A model generated the notes under the pieces. It was not told the DNA's origin. It saw nothing but the letters and a program-made list of their open reading frames with translations, and ran no database searches. 41,506 nt of DNA, from NCBI GenBank assembly GCA_902594835.1, contig CACJNX010000003.1, positions 1 through 41,506 on the forward strand, in the 5' to 3' direction. This DNA is from an uncultured Pelagibacteraceae bacterium. Its GTDB lineage: Bacteria > Pseudomonadota > Alphaproteobacteria > Pelagibacterales > Pelagibacteraceae. Both the position numbers and the translations under genes were made by a program. Positions 1 to 7,807 of the stretch are shown here, one piece after another (the first letter of the stretch is position 1; every line of letters begins with the position of its first letter).

Positions 1-1
1 A

Positions 2-331
2 CAAAAAGATTACGTAGCCTGTTATAGTTTTTATAAAATAGCTGCAGAAAGTTTTAAAAAGGCTGGTAAAGAAAAACAAATTATTGAAGGTCTTGAAAAA
101 AGTGCTGATGTAACTTTAAAATTTAATCATGATCTTGGTGAAGTTTTAGGAATGCCGCCTCAAATTATGACAAAAAAAACAAAGAAAAAAGTAGACGAAT
201 TCACAGCTATTGCCAAAAAAGATTTCTCCTCTCTTGCTAACCAATATGGTTTGATGTGTAAAAAATTAGTTGAAAACCAGAAGCAAAGAATTGATTATTG
301 GGAAGCTAAAGGGAATAAAATAATTAAGTGA
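2..331 (+). CDS. C-terminal part of a hypothetical protein (cut by window edge)
   Basis: An open frame enters from the left edge and runs 109 codons to a TGA at 329-331; the start lies outside the window. The visible part is rich in Lys and Glu and looks alpha-helical, with no membrane segment and no motif I recognise. Its stop overlaps the GTG start of the next gene by the sequence GTGA (328-331), so the two are probably translated from one message. I cannot assign a function; the missing N-terminus could carry a signal peptide or domain that would settle it. Confidence 0.7.
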   Translation, partial: QKDYVACYSFYKIAAESFKKAGKEKQIIEGLEKSADVTLKFNHDLGEVLGMPPQIMTKKTKKKVDEFTAIAKKDFSSLANQYGLMCKKLVENQKQRIDYWEAKGNKIIK

Positions 332-1335
332 AACAAAAAAAATTAAAACTAATTTTAAATCAAATTTTTCAAAAATATAATCTTTCAAAAGATCATTCCA
401 AAATAATATCAAACTACTTAATAAAAGCTGAGCTCTTAGGCGCTCCTTCACATGGGTTAGCTAGATTAAAAATGTATTGTGATCGAATAAAAAAAAAATT
501 GATTAAAGCAAGACCAAAAATAAAGATAAGAAAAATTAGTAATTCTATTTCACATGTAGACGCTGACAATAGTATTGGTTTTATTGCAGCTGATATTGGA
601 ATAAAACAAGCTATTAAAAATGCAAAAAAAACTGGGATTGGTTTAGTTGCAATTAAAAGAAGCGGACACTATGGACTCTCAAGTTTTTATGCAGAACAAG
701 CTGTAAAAAATAATTTACTAGTTTTTTGTTTTACAAATGCCCCTGCTGCTTTAGCTCCTTATGGTGCAAAAAAATCCTTATTTGGAACTAATCCAATTTG
801 CTTTGGCGTGCCAACAGGCAAGGCTCCTTTTATTTTCGATGCTTCAACTTCAATGATTAACAGAGGTAAAATTAGAAGAGCTAGCAAACTTGGAATGAAA
901 ATTCCTTATGGAGTTGCATTAGATAAATTTGGAAATATTACAACTGATGCCAATAAAGCTTTAAAAGGAACGCAACTTCCAATTGCCACTTTTAAAGGAT
1001 CAGGGTTAGCTTGGATGGTAGATATTCTAAGTGGAGTTATCACAGGCTCAAGCCATAGCGGAAAAATAAAGGATCCTTTTGATGACTTCTCTGGTCCTCA
1101 AAATATGGGGCATTTATTCATAACAATAAATCCAAAAATTTTCATAGGTAAAAATTTTTTAAAAGAAATGAAAATAAATATTTCAAGGATTAAAAAGCTC
1201 CCGAAAGCTAAAGGATTTACATCTATTCTTTATCCAGGTGAGAGAAAAAATAAAACGTATAGAAAGAACCTTAATAAAGATATATCTATACCTTCTAAAA
1301 TTTTAAAAGAGTTAAATGAATTAAATGCTTGCTAA
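328..1335 (+). CDS. Ldh2-family malate/lactate/sulfolactate dehydrogenase (ComC-like candidate)
   Basis: This 335-residue protein belongs to the malate/L-lactate/ureidoglycolate dehydrogenase family (NAD(P)H-dependent 2-hydroxyacid/2-oxoacid interconversion, cytoplasmic, not Rossmann). Seen: the N-terminal GAPSHGLARL segment (residues 38-47), the RSGHYG segment with the likely catalytic His, the FGTNPICFGVP nucleotide-binding stretch, and KGSGLAWMVDILSG near residue 225. Length is normal. The GTG start overlaps the upstream stop by 4 nt and the gene overlaps the following pta by 11 nt. The family includes ComC, which interconverts sulfopyruvate and sulfolactate. Given suyAB and xsc in the window, a sulfolactate role is attractive but is inference; malate, lactate or piperideine-2-carboxylate are alternatives. 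Confidence 0.85.
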   Translation: MKQKKLKLILNQIFQKYNLSKDHSKIISNYLIKAELLGAPSHGLARLKMYCDRIKKKLIKARPKIKIRKISNSISHVDADNSIGFIAADIGIKQAIKNAKKTGIGLVAIKRSGHYGLSSFYAEQAVKNNLLVFCFTNAPAALAPYGAKKSLFGTNPICFGVPTGKAPFIFDASTSMINRGKIRRASKLGMKIPYGVALDKFGNITTDANKALKGTQLPIATFKGSGLAWMVDILSGVITGSSHSGKIKDPFDDFSGPQNMGHLFITINPKIFIGKNFLKEMKINISRIKKLPKAKGFTSILYPGERKNKTYRKNLNKDISIPSKILKELNELNAC

Positions 1336-2233
1336 CAAAGAAATTATCTGTCCGGAAAAGTTGTTAAAACTAGCAAAAACAAAAGGTCCTGTTAAAGTCG
1401 TAATTGTTAATGCTGGTAAAGCAGTTTCAATAGAATCTACAAAACAAGCTTTTGATGAAGGATTAATTGTGCCAGTTTTTATTGGAGATAAAAAGATTAT
1501 TGAAAAGTTAGCTAAAGAAATCAAATGGGATATTTCAAAATTTGAAATAATTGACGAGCCTATTGAAAATAATACTGCGCCTATTGCTGCTAAAATGGCA
1601 AGTGAAGGTAAAATTAAAATAATTGTTAAAGGTCACATTCATACTGATGTTTTAATGAAAGCAGTCCTTAAAAGAGATTTAAATCTGATTGGCAAAAAAA
1701 GATTAAGTCATGTTTGGCATATGACTTTAGAAAAGAATGATAAGCCATTTATTATTACGGATGGTGCTCTTAATGTTTTGCCTAAACTAGAAACAAAGAT
1801 GCACATATTAAAAAATTCAGTAGACTTTGCAAAAAGAATAGGAATAAAAAAACCTAAAGTTTCAGTGCTATCAGCTACTGAGGAAGTTTTAGAAAGCGTA
1901 CCGAGTTCAATAGATGCAAAAGAATTGAGTGAGAGAGCTAAAGCTGAAGGAGTCGACGCAGAAGTGTTTGGACCTATGGCTTTTGATAATTCTGTTTCAG
2001 AAAAAGCCGCACAAATAAAAGGTATTAAAAATTCAGTCGCTGGAAAAGCAGATATTTTACTTGTGCCAAGCGTTGAGACAGGAAATGGATTAGTAAAAAT
2101 GATGATCTATTTTATGGGTGCCTGTGCTGCAGGAGTTGTCGTTGGTGGAAAGGTTCCAGTTGTTATTACAAGCCGTGCTGATAGTGCTCCGGCTAGATTA
2201 GCTTCTATAGCAGCAGCATTAGTGTCTTTATAA
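1325..2233 (+). CDS. pta: Phosphate acetyl/butyryltransferase (short Pta/Ptb type)
   Basis: 302 residues, the size of the short phosphotransacetylase/phosphotransbutyrylase domain without the extra N-terminal domain of long Pta. Seen: the C-terminal family signature around VPSVETGNGLVKMM and the final SRADSAPARLASIAAA segment, which are typical of the catalytic domain. It converts acetyl phosphate plus CoA to acetyl-CoA plus phosphate in the cytoplasm. Xsc, encoded at 21978-23759, makes acetyl phosphate from sulfoacetaldehyde, and Pta is the established next step in that pathway. Translational coupling to the Ldh2-type dehydrogenase (11-nt overlap) suggests a common metabolic job. Butyryl- or other acyl-CoA substrates cannot be excluded from sequence alone. 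Confidence 0.88.
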   Translation: MLANKEIICPEKLLKLAKTKGPVKVVIVNAGKAVSIESTKQAFDEGLIVPVFIGDKKIIEKLAKEIKWDISKFEIIDEPIENNTAPIAAKMASEGKIKIIVKGHIHTDVLMKAVLKRDLNLIGKKRLSHVWHMTLEKNDKPFIITDGALNVLPKLETKMHILKNSVDFAKRIGIKKPKVSVLSATEEVLESVPSSIDAKELSERAKAEGVDAEVFGPMAFDNSVSEKAAQIKGIKNSVAGKADILLVPSVETGNGLVKMMIYFMGACAAGVVVGGKVPVVITSRADSAPARLASIAAALVSL

Positions 2234-3388
2234 ATGAAAAAAATACTTTTCATTTTTTACTTTTTAACAATTGATTTTATATTTTCGCAATTATTTTTGT
2301 TAAATTTTTTAGAAAAAAATTTAGTTAATGCGAATAAAGAAAGTTTTGAAAATAGAATATTTAATAAAGACTACAAGTATACATTTCAAAAATCTGTAGA
2401 TTTTAATTCTCAATATTATGGAAATATTTACAAAGTCTCTACAAATGATTTAGGGTTTAGAGATGAAACTTCAAGACCACTAAACAGAAATGAAAAGTTT
2501 TCAATTGTTATAGGAGATAGCTTCGTTGAAGGTGTTGGTCTTGAATACGATGATACTTTAGTTGGCAAGCTAAATAAAAATTCAAATAATCTTAAAGAAA
2601 AAATCAAATTTTTAAATGCAGGTGTTTCCTCTTACTCAAGCTATATCTATTTGAAGAAAATTCAAACGATACTAAATGAGAATCCTGATTTAAAAATAAA
2701 AGATGTAATTGTTATGCTCGATAAAAGTGATGTTTTGGATGACGAGATGTATCTTAATAGACCTAATATTTTCAAAAATACCAAAGGTAAATTCATACAT
2801 AAAAGAAAAGAAGATTTTTTTGTTGATTTAAAAGATTTAAGTTTTTGGAGATTTTACACAAAACAAACAATTTCAGGAAAAATGATAAAAATTTTTACTG
2901 ATATTTTAGAAAATTTTTTTTCTAATTTAAATAAAAGAATTACACTATCAAAAACACTTAATAAAAACTTTTTTCAAATTACAGAACTAGAAGTCATGGC
3001 AATTAAATCAATCAATAATAGACCTTATATAAAAAATTGGTTTGTTGGCGCTGGATGGGAAAATAGAGCTAAAAAAAATATTGAATTTTCAATCGAAAAT
3101 TTGAAGATTTTAAAAGATTATCTTGATGAGAAAAATATTAATTTAATCGTAGTTCTTTATCCATGGTCTTTTGAGATTGAAGATGAAGAGGTAAGAGAGA
3201 GATATTTAGATTTTATAACTCCATTGCTTAAAAATAATAAGATTAAAACTTTGTCTGTATACGATGAATTTTTAAATGAGAATATTTATGAAACCATTGG
3301 AAAAAATTTTATTTATAATGATGTCCACTACAATGCAAATGGTTATAAAATTATTGCAGACAGAATATCAATATTTTTGAATAAGTGA
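2234..3388 (+). CDS. SGNH/GDSL-like hydrolase with N-terminal membrane anchor
   Basis: 384 residues beginning with a hydrophobic segment (about residues 3-28) that fits a signal anchor. The SGNH block I is visible as VIGDSFVEGVG near residue 92 (Ser nucleophile), and block V as DVHYNANGY near the C-terminus (Asp and His of the triad). Such proteins act in the periplasm or on the envelope as esterases or O-acyl-modifying enzymes, often on glycans. The ATG directly follows the pta stop with no gap, so it is probably cotranscribed with pta, yet its function looks unrelated. Substrate cannot be inferred. Confidence 0.78.
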   Translation: MKKILFIFYFLTIDFIFSQLFLLNFLEKNLVNANKESFENRIFNKDYKYTFQKSVDFNSQYYGNIYKVSTNDLGFRDETSRPLNRNEKFSIVIGDSFVEGVGLEYDDTLVGKLNKNSNNLKEKIKFLNAGVSSYSSYIYLKKIQTILNENPDLKIKDVIVMLDKSDVLDDEMYLNRPNIFKNTKGKFIHKRKEDFFVDLKDLSFWRFYTKQTISGKMIKIFTDILENFFSNLNKRITLSKTLNKNFFQITELEVMAIKSINNRPYIKNWFVGAGWENRAKKNIEFSIENLKILKDYLDEKNINLIVVLYPWSFEIEDEEVRERYLDFITPLLKNNKIKTLSVYDEFLNENIYETIGKNFIYNDVHYNANGYKIIADRISIFLNK

Positions 3389-4560
3389 AAAAAGTTTTAG
3401 CAATCATATTTCTGGTTTTACTTTTGTATAATACAAATTACTCAATTGTGTTAGCTCATCACGCTAATGAAAAATACTGTTTTGATTGTATGCACAAATA
3501 TAAAATAGGTAATAAGAAAAATGACACCTACAATTTTGAGATTAATTTACAAAATAATGATTTATCTAAAAAAGTAGATGAACAACTTAAGGATAAAAAA
3601 ACAGGCCTAGTAAGTTATATCTTATTTGAAAATAATAAAATTTTAGTTGATCAAAATAGAAAAAGTAAATACAGAGGAGGTTACTATCCTTCACATTCTG
3701 TAGGGAAAAGTTTAGTTAGCCTTGTTACTGGTTATGCTGTTTGTGATGGTTATATTAATTCAGTTTTTGATAATATAGATTACCCAACTGTTGCCAATAC
3801 TTTATATAAAGATCAAAAATTATTAAACTTACTAAACATGCAAGCAGGTGATGAGCCCATTGTTGGTCAAAGATTTTACAGAAAAGACAACAGAATTAAC
3901 GGTAAAGGAACTAATGTTAATTCAACACCTATTAAATCTGTATTGAAAAGATATTTTGAAGGTAAAACTGGGTATAGCCCTGGTAATCATTACAACTATA
4001 GTGCCATGACTACTAATGTAGTTATGAACTATGTAATCTATAAAACTGGTGATGATTGGGAAAAATTACTGCATAAGATATTTGTTAAGGACGCAAAGGT
4101 AGAAAAAAGTGTTTATTTTGGAAAGTCTTTAGAAAAACACAAATTTAGTAACAGAAAAAAAGGAGAATACGGTAGATATTCTTTTTATGCACAAAGGTAT
4201 GACTATTTGAGAATAGCTAAATTAATAATGGATCATTGGAAGAATGATACTTGTGTTGGAAAATACTTAAAAACAATCTATGAGAATAGAGTCGATAAAA
4301 AAAAAGATGAATATAGTAAGTTTATCGGTAATCATGCTGCAACACAAAGTTATGGGGGTCAGTTTCACTTTGATCCTATTGGGATTGAAGAAAGACCAAT
4401 ATTAATGATGGATGGTTTTGCCGGTCAACAAGTAGTAATTGATTTTAATAAGAGCAAAATTATCACTGTTCATTCCACTGATGCTCACTATGATTGGTAT
4501 AGTCTTGTTTATTTACAATTAGAACCAGATCTTTTTTATAAACCTGTTAGAAATAATTAA
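3385..4560 (+). CDS. Secreted serine hydrolase, beta-lactamase/NylB fold
   Basis: 391 residues with an N-terminal signal peptide (about residues 1-24, ending around VLAHH). The SxxK motif of the penicillin-binding/class C beta-lactamase superfamily is seen as Ser105-Val-Gly-Lys108. A plausible second motif Tyr (HYNYSA, near residue 205) and a late His/Gly segment (QSYGGQFHF, then DGFAGQQVVID) follow the usual order of 6-aminohexanoate-dimer hydrolase-like serine hydrolases. It should act in the periplasm as a peptidase, esterase or amidase. The GTG start overlaps the SGNH gene by 4 nt. A beta-lactamase proper is not indicated. Confidence 0.75.
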   Translation: MKKVLAIIFLVLLLYNTNYSIVLAHHANEKYCFDCMHKYKIGNKKNDTYNFEINLQNNDLSKKVDEQLKDKKTGLVSYILFENNKILVDQNRKSKYRGGYYPSHSVGKSLVSLVTGYAVCDGYINSVFDNIDYPTVANTLYKDQKLLNLLNMQAGDEPIVGQRFYRKDNRINGKGTNVNSTPIKSVLKRYFEGKTGYSPGNHYNYSAMTTNVVMNYVIYKTGDDWEKLLHKIFVKDAKVEKSVYFGKSLEKHKFSNRKKGEYGRYSFYAQRYDYLRIAKLIMDHWKNDTCVGKYLKTIYENRVDKKKDEYSKFIGNHAATQSYGGQFHFDPIGIEERPILMMDGFAGQQVVIDFNKSKIITVHSTDAHYDWYSLVYLQLEPDLFYKPVRNN

Positions 4561-5268
4561 ATGAAAAAACTTAAAAACTGGGATAATAAAACCTGGTTAT
4601 CGTCTAAATCGTATATCTCTCAATTTAATAGATTTCTTAAGAAAAAAATTAATTTAAATAAAAATTCAAAAATATTGGACATTGGATGTGGAAGAGCAAA
4701 TATTATTAGTGCCCTTCAAAAGAAATATAAATTTAGAAACAAACCCATAGGGATTGATATTGTTGCAAATAAAGATGTTAAAAAGAATATTATATTTAAG
4801 AAAATTGGTGCCTTGCAGTATTTAAAGAAACAAGAAAAATATGATCTAATCTTAATCAAACAAACTATTCATTTTTTTTCAAAAACAAAATTAAATCACC
4901 TTCTTAACCTTTCTAAAAAAAGTTTAAATCCCAAAGGCAAAATATTAATTTTTTCGCTTAAAACAAAAAAAAATAGGATACCTTGTTTTAAAAAAATGAG
5001 AAAAAATTTAGAAAAAAGTTTAAAAAGAGATGAAGTTTTATTTAAGATAATCAAAAAAAATTTAAAAAAAATAAGCTACTCGAACTTTAACTTTAAAGTA
5101 ATTATCTCTAAACAAAAATACGTAAGAATGATTAGAGAGAGATACATTTCATGCTTATTAAATATGAGTAATGAGGAAATTAAATATGGTATCAGTGAAA
5201 TTAAATCTAAATATAAAAATCAAATAAAATTCACTGATACCTTAAAATGTATTAGCTATAGAAAATAA
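4561..5268 (+). CDS. Class I SAM-dependent methyltransferase
   Basis: 235 residues. The SAM-binding glycine motif ILDIGCGRANII lies near residues 39-50, followed by an acidic end of beta2 (GIDIV) and a post-II segment around YDLILIKQTIHFF. The rest is very Lys-rich and has no substrate-specific domain I recognise. It begins immediately after the serine hydrolase stop and ends one base before the convergent GYD-domain gene, so it closes the left plus-strand run. The substrate is unknown; a small-molecule or envelope-glycan methylation role is a guess based on the neighbouring hydrolases. Confidence 0.75.
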   Translation: MKKLKNWDNKTWLSSKSYISQFNRFLKKKINLNKNSKILDIGCGRANIISALQKKYKFRNKPIGIDIVANKDVKKNIIFKKIGALQYLKKQEKYDLILIKQTIHFFSKTKLNHLLNLSKKSLNPKGKILIFSLKTKKNRIPCFKKMRKNLEKSLKRDEVLFKIIKKNLKKISYSNFNFKVIISKQKYVRMIRERYISCLLNMSNEEIKYGISEIKSKYKNQIKFTDTLKCISYRK

Positions 5269-5592
5269 TTATTTTCCTGGCTCTTTGTATGATGAAGCCA
5301 TTTTCTGAGCAGTTTTAGCTATCTCATTAAGATCTACATCTTCTAAAATTGTAAAATCTGAAACAGCACCACTAGAAACAGCAACCATAGCAGCCGCTGC
5401 GGCTTGATCAAAAGTTCCTTCAATCACTGCCATAAAATCATATTTTCCTCTTAGGCCAGAGTATTGAGTTACTTTCGCTCCTACAGAAGCAGCTAAAGCT
5501 GATGTTGCAGCCTTTCTGTCAGTTGATGGGTTGCTTACAAATCCTGCAAGACCCTTAGCTGTATAACATCCAAGTGTATAGAATTTAGCCAT
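5269..5592 (-). CDS. GYD-domain protein
   Basis: 107 residues matching the GYD-domain family (small ferredoxin-like alpha/beta proteins, often dimeric or oligomeric): the signature GLRGKYDFMAVIEG is at about residues 47-60. A good ribosome-binding site (AAAGGAGT) precedes the ATG. It is the last gene of a tight four-gene minus-strand operon (6717 to 5269). GYD proteins have no established enzymatic activity. The neighbouring gene also encodes a small alpha/beta-barrel-type protein, which hints that the two may work together. Confidence 0.8.
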   Translation of the reverse strand: MAKFYTLGCYTAKGLAGFVSNPSTDRKAATSALAASVGAKVTQYSGLRGKYDFMAVIEGTFDQAAAAAMVAVSSGAVSDFTILEDVDLNEIAKTAQKMASSYKEPGK

Positions 5593-5605
5593 TGTTACTC
5601 CTTTC

Positions 5606-5899
5606 TTATTTCTCGATTACAACTGTACCAGAGTGAGGGTCAGTAACACCTAACTCGGACGACAGTTCTTCTAAAGTGTGCCGAAGTGTGTCCAAAAATT
5701 CAATCATCTTTGGTCTAGCTTTGGCTATTGCATCTTCAGAATTCCATTCACCGATCATAAAAAATTCGTTAGGTTTAGTTTCAACATATTTAGCTGAAAT
5801 TTGCCCATCGAACTTTGGCATCTCGTCAATTTTTTTTAAATACTCTTCTCGATTAGATGTTTTCACTTTACATCTAACAATGTTCATAAATTTTGCCAT
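5606..5899 (-). CDS. ABM-like dimeric alpha/beta-barrel protein
   Basis: 97 residues with the layout of antibiotic-biosynthesis-monooxygenase-like small proteins: an N-terminal beta strand (MNIVRCKVK), a helix (REEYLKKIDEM), then FFMIGEWNSEDAIAKARPKMIEFLDTL, the typical strand-helix with Trp. Members include heme-degrading and quinone monooxygenases as well as proteins of unknown role; no specific catalytic residue can be assigned here. Spacing is 13 nt to the GYD gene and 8 nt to the upstream membrane protein, so it is an operon member. Confidence 0.7.
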   Translation of the reverse strand: MAKFMNIVRCKVKTSNREEYLKKIDEMPKFDGQISAKYVETKPNEFFMIGEWNSEDAIAKARPKMIEFLDTLRHTLEELSSELGVTDPHSGTVVIEK

Positions 5900-5907
5900 A
5901 TATCTCC

Positions 5908-6324
5908 TTAAACGTAAATTTTATCTGCTAAACCGTAACAAAGTATAGCGCTAATAATAACAAGAACTAGAGGTGCGTATATTCCATCATTTCTAGTTTT
6001 TTTAGTTAATCCTGTTTTATCAATTTTTAATGTATAAAAATTTACTACTAATATTGAAACGTTCATTATAAAAACTAAATTAAAGAATGCCCAAGTAGCC
6101 ACCAGTCCACCTGATCTTACAAAAGCAACATAAATTGCCATTAAAACTGTAGCAATCATAAATGAGCCTGCAAATCTTGTAATTAAAGTAGCAGTTTTAT
6201 CTACTCCTCTACCCTTTAGAAATTTCTTAGTATCAAAAACTAACTGGTAAGCATAACTACCAACAATAATAAAATGTGCTAAGTAAATTATTAAATAAAA
6301 AGCATTTCCAAATTTATCTATCAT
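5908..6324 (-). CDS. Four-helix inner-membrane protein of unknown function
   Basis: 138 residues with about four hydrophobic segments (roughly residues 8-27, 50-70, 75-95 and 115-133). I do not recognise a family. A short basic loop (DTKKFLKGRGVDK) follows the first segment. It starts 18 nt downstream of the secreted-protein gene and ends 8 nt before the ABM-like gene. A membrane partner or redox anchor for the small soluble proteins is possible, but no heme- or metal-ligand pattern is obvious. Confidence 0.65.
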   Translation of the reverse strand: MIDKFGNAFYLIIYLAHFIIVGSYAYQLVFDTKKFLKGRGVDKTATLITRFAGSFMIATVLMAIYVAFVRSGGLVATWAFFNLVFIMNVSILVVNFYTLKIDKTGLTKKTRNDGIYAPLVLVIISAILCYGLADKIYV

Positions 6325-6342
6325 TTTTTCTCCTTTATTTTT

Positions 6343-6717
6343 TTAATAAATTCCTGATTTAACTAACTTATCAATTCCCGCTTTAGACTCTGGTATCAAT
6401 TTATAAATATATTTATTACAATCACCTGTTTTTTTTTCATCATATGGTTTTCCATATAGTTCGTCGACGGATTTATTTAATTCTGAGTTGATAAAGTCTT
6501 CTTTAACTCCTTCTTTAATCAAATATGATGTTAAATATTTCTTAGCTGCAATTGAAAAAACAATTTTATCTAATTCTAAAGTTCCTTGAGGTATCATACT
6601 GTTAGCATAATACAAACCTGTGCACTTTAAAGTAGCTTTCTGGTCTTTTTCACTTAGATGTCCAGCAGCACTTACTGTGGAAATTAAAAGTAAATAAATG
6701 ATTAAAATTTTTTTCAT
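6343..6717 (-). CDS. Small secreted protein of unknown function
   Basis: 124 residues with a clear signal peptide (about residues 1-17, MKKILIIYLLLISTVSAAG). The mature part has two Cys residues (in KCTGLYYA and GDCNKY) that could form a disulfide. I recognise no family. It is the first gene of the four-gene minus-strand operon, and the 85-base region upstream contains a perfect inverted repeat (6765-6780). Confidence 0.65.
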   Translation of the reverse strand: MKKILIIYLLLISTVSAAGHLSEKDQKATLKCTGLYYANSMIPQGTLELDKIVFSIAAKKYLTSYLIKEGVKEDFINSELNKSVDELYGKPYDEKKTGDCNKYIYKLIPESKAGIDKLVKSGIY

Positions 6718-6764
6718 ATTTAATGTTATTTAAAATCATTCCAAATCTACAATGCTAAAAATTT

Positions 6765-6780
6765 ATTGCAGGTATGCAAT
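6765..6780. promoter_or_regulatory. Inverted repeat ATTGCA-N4-TGCAAT
   Basis: A perfect 6-4-6 palindrome lies between the end of the alcohol dehydrogenase gene (6803) and the start of the secreted-protein gene (6717). It could be an operator for the downstream four-gene operon, or a weak terminator hairpin for the DHPS operon, since on the minus strand it is followed by AAATTTTT. Only the symmetry is certain. Confidence 0.35.
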
Positions 6781-6802
6781 TTGTCTACAACTAGAAGAAG
6801 AA

Positions 6803-7807
6803 CTAAGGAATAAGAATGATTTTAGGAGCTACGCACGTGCCATCATGAATTTCTTTAAATGCATTCGCGCCATTTTTAAGTTCTCTGTATTCAATCCAGT
6901 TCAATGGGCCTAATTTTTTATTGTGCAATAAATTAATAGTCTGTTGAAAATCTTTATTTGTGTAGCAATAAGTTCCTACTAAAGTTATTTCTTGTAAAGT
7001 TAATTTTCTAAAATTAAAAGTACCAGCGGGTTGCGTTAAACCTATATGTATTATTGATCCACCCGGTGCTACTACTTCAATAGCTTGTTGTCTACTTACC
7101 TCAAGTCCAACTGAGTCAAATACAATATCAAACCCATTTGAATTTATTATCTTATCATTTGGGGCAACATATTTTGCATTAAGGTATTTTGAACATTCGT
7201 CTAATCTTTTTTTATTTGGATCAGATAAAACTATATTTCTACATCCTTTATCTTTAGCTAAAATTAAACCACATAATAAACCTATCGCGCCTCCACCCTG
7301 AATTAAAACTCTACATTCTGATATAGGTTTTTTTAAAGTTTGCTCACCTAATAGTACGGCATGTAACGAAACTGCAGTTGGTTCAGCTACTGCAGCTTCT
7401 TTGGTGTCTAAACCCTTTGGTATTTCATAAATATTTTTATCAGGAATTGAAACATATTCTGCTAAACCACCTTCTCTTTTAATTGGTTTACTCATTCCTA
7501 AAATAGATCTATCTGGACATAAATGTTCTCTACCTTGCTTACAGTATTCACAATTTCCGCAAGTAATTAATGGATTTAAAACAACTGTTTTATCTTTAAA
7601 TTTTCCATTTTGGATAACTCCACTAACTTCATGGCCTAATATTAGAGGTGGAATTCTTCTTTCATCATGCCCGTGATAAGCATGCATGTCAGAACCACAA
7701 ATACCTGATGCTTGTATTTTTAAAATACTTTCACCTGGTTTTTCTGTTGGATTTTTTTCTTCTCTGTAAACTAATGTTTGAGTGTCTGTATAGACTAATG
7801 CATGCAT
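6803..7807 (-). CDS. Zinc-dependent MDR alcohol dehydrogenase, probable sulfonate-pathway dehydrogenase
   Basis: 334 residues, the normal length for medium-chain zinc dehydrogenases. Catalytic zinc ligands are seen at Cys37 (GICGSD) and His59-Glu60 (GHEV); the structural zinc lobe has Cys83, 86, 89 and 97. The Rossmann glycine run is VLIQGGGAIGLL near residues 166-177. It oxidises a secondary alcohol with NAD(P). Its ATG overlaps the hpsN-like stop by one base, so it is translationally coupled. In characterised DHPS pathways, 2-dehydrogenases (HpsO/HpsP) racemise DHPS before HpsN acts; this gene is a good candidate for one of them by position, but sorbitol/threonine dehydrogenase-like activity remains possible. 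Confidence 0.85.
   Translation of the reverse strand: MHALVYTDTQTLVYREEKNPTEKPGESILKIQASGICGSDMHAYHGHDERRIPPLILGHEVSGVIQNGKFKDKTVVLNPLITCGNCEYCKQGREHLCPDRSILGMSKPIKREGGLAEYVSIPDKNIYEIPKGLDTKEAAVAEPTAVSLHAVLLGEQTLKKPISECRVLIQGGGAIGLLCGLILAKDKGCRNIVLSDPNKKRLDECSKYLNAKYVAPNDKIINSNGFDIVFDSVGLEVSRQQAIEVVAPGGSIIHIGLTQPAGTFNFRKLTLQEITLVGTYCYTNKDFQQTINLLHNKKLGPLNWIEYRELKNGANAFKEIHDGTCVAPKIILIP

Noticed and set aside
5676-5948. Plus-strand open frame of 90 codons
   Set aside because: Antisense to the ABM-like gene with no family features; a shadow frame.
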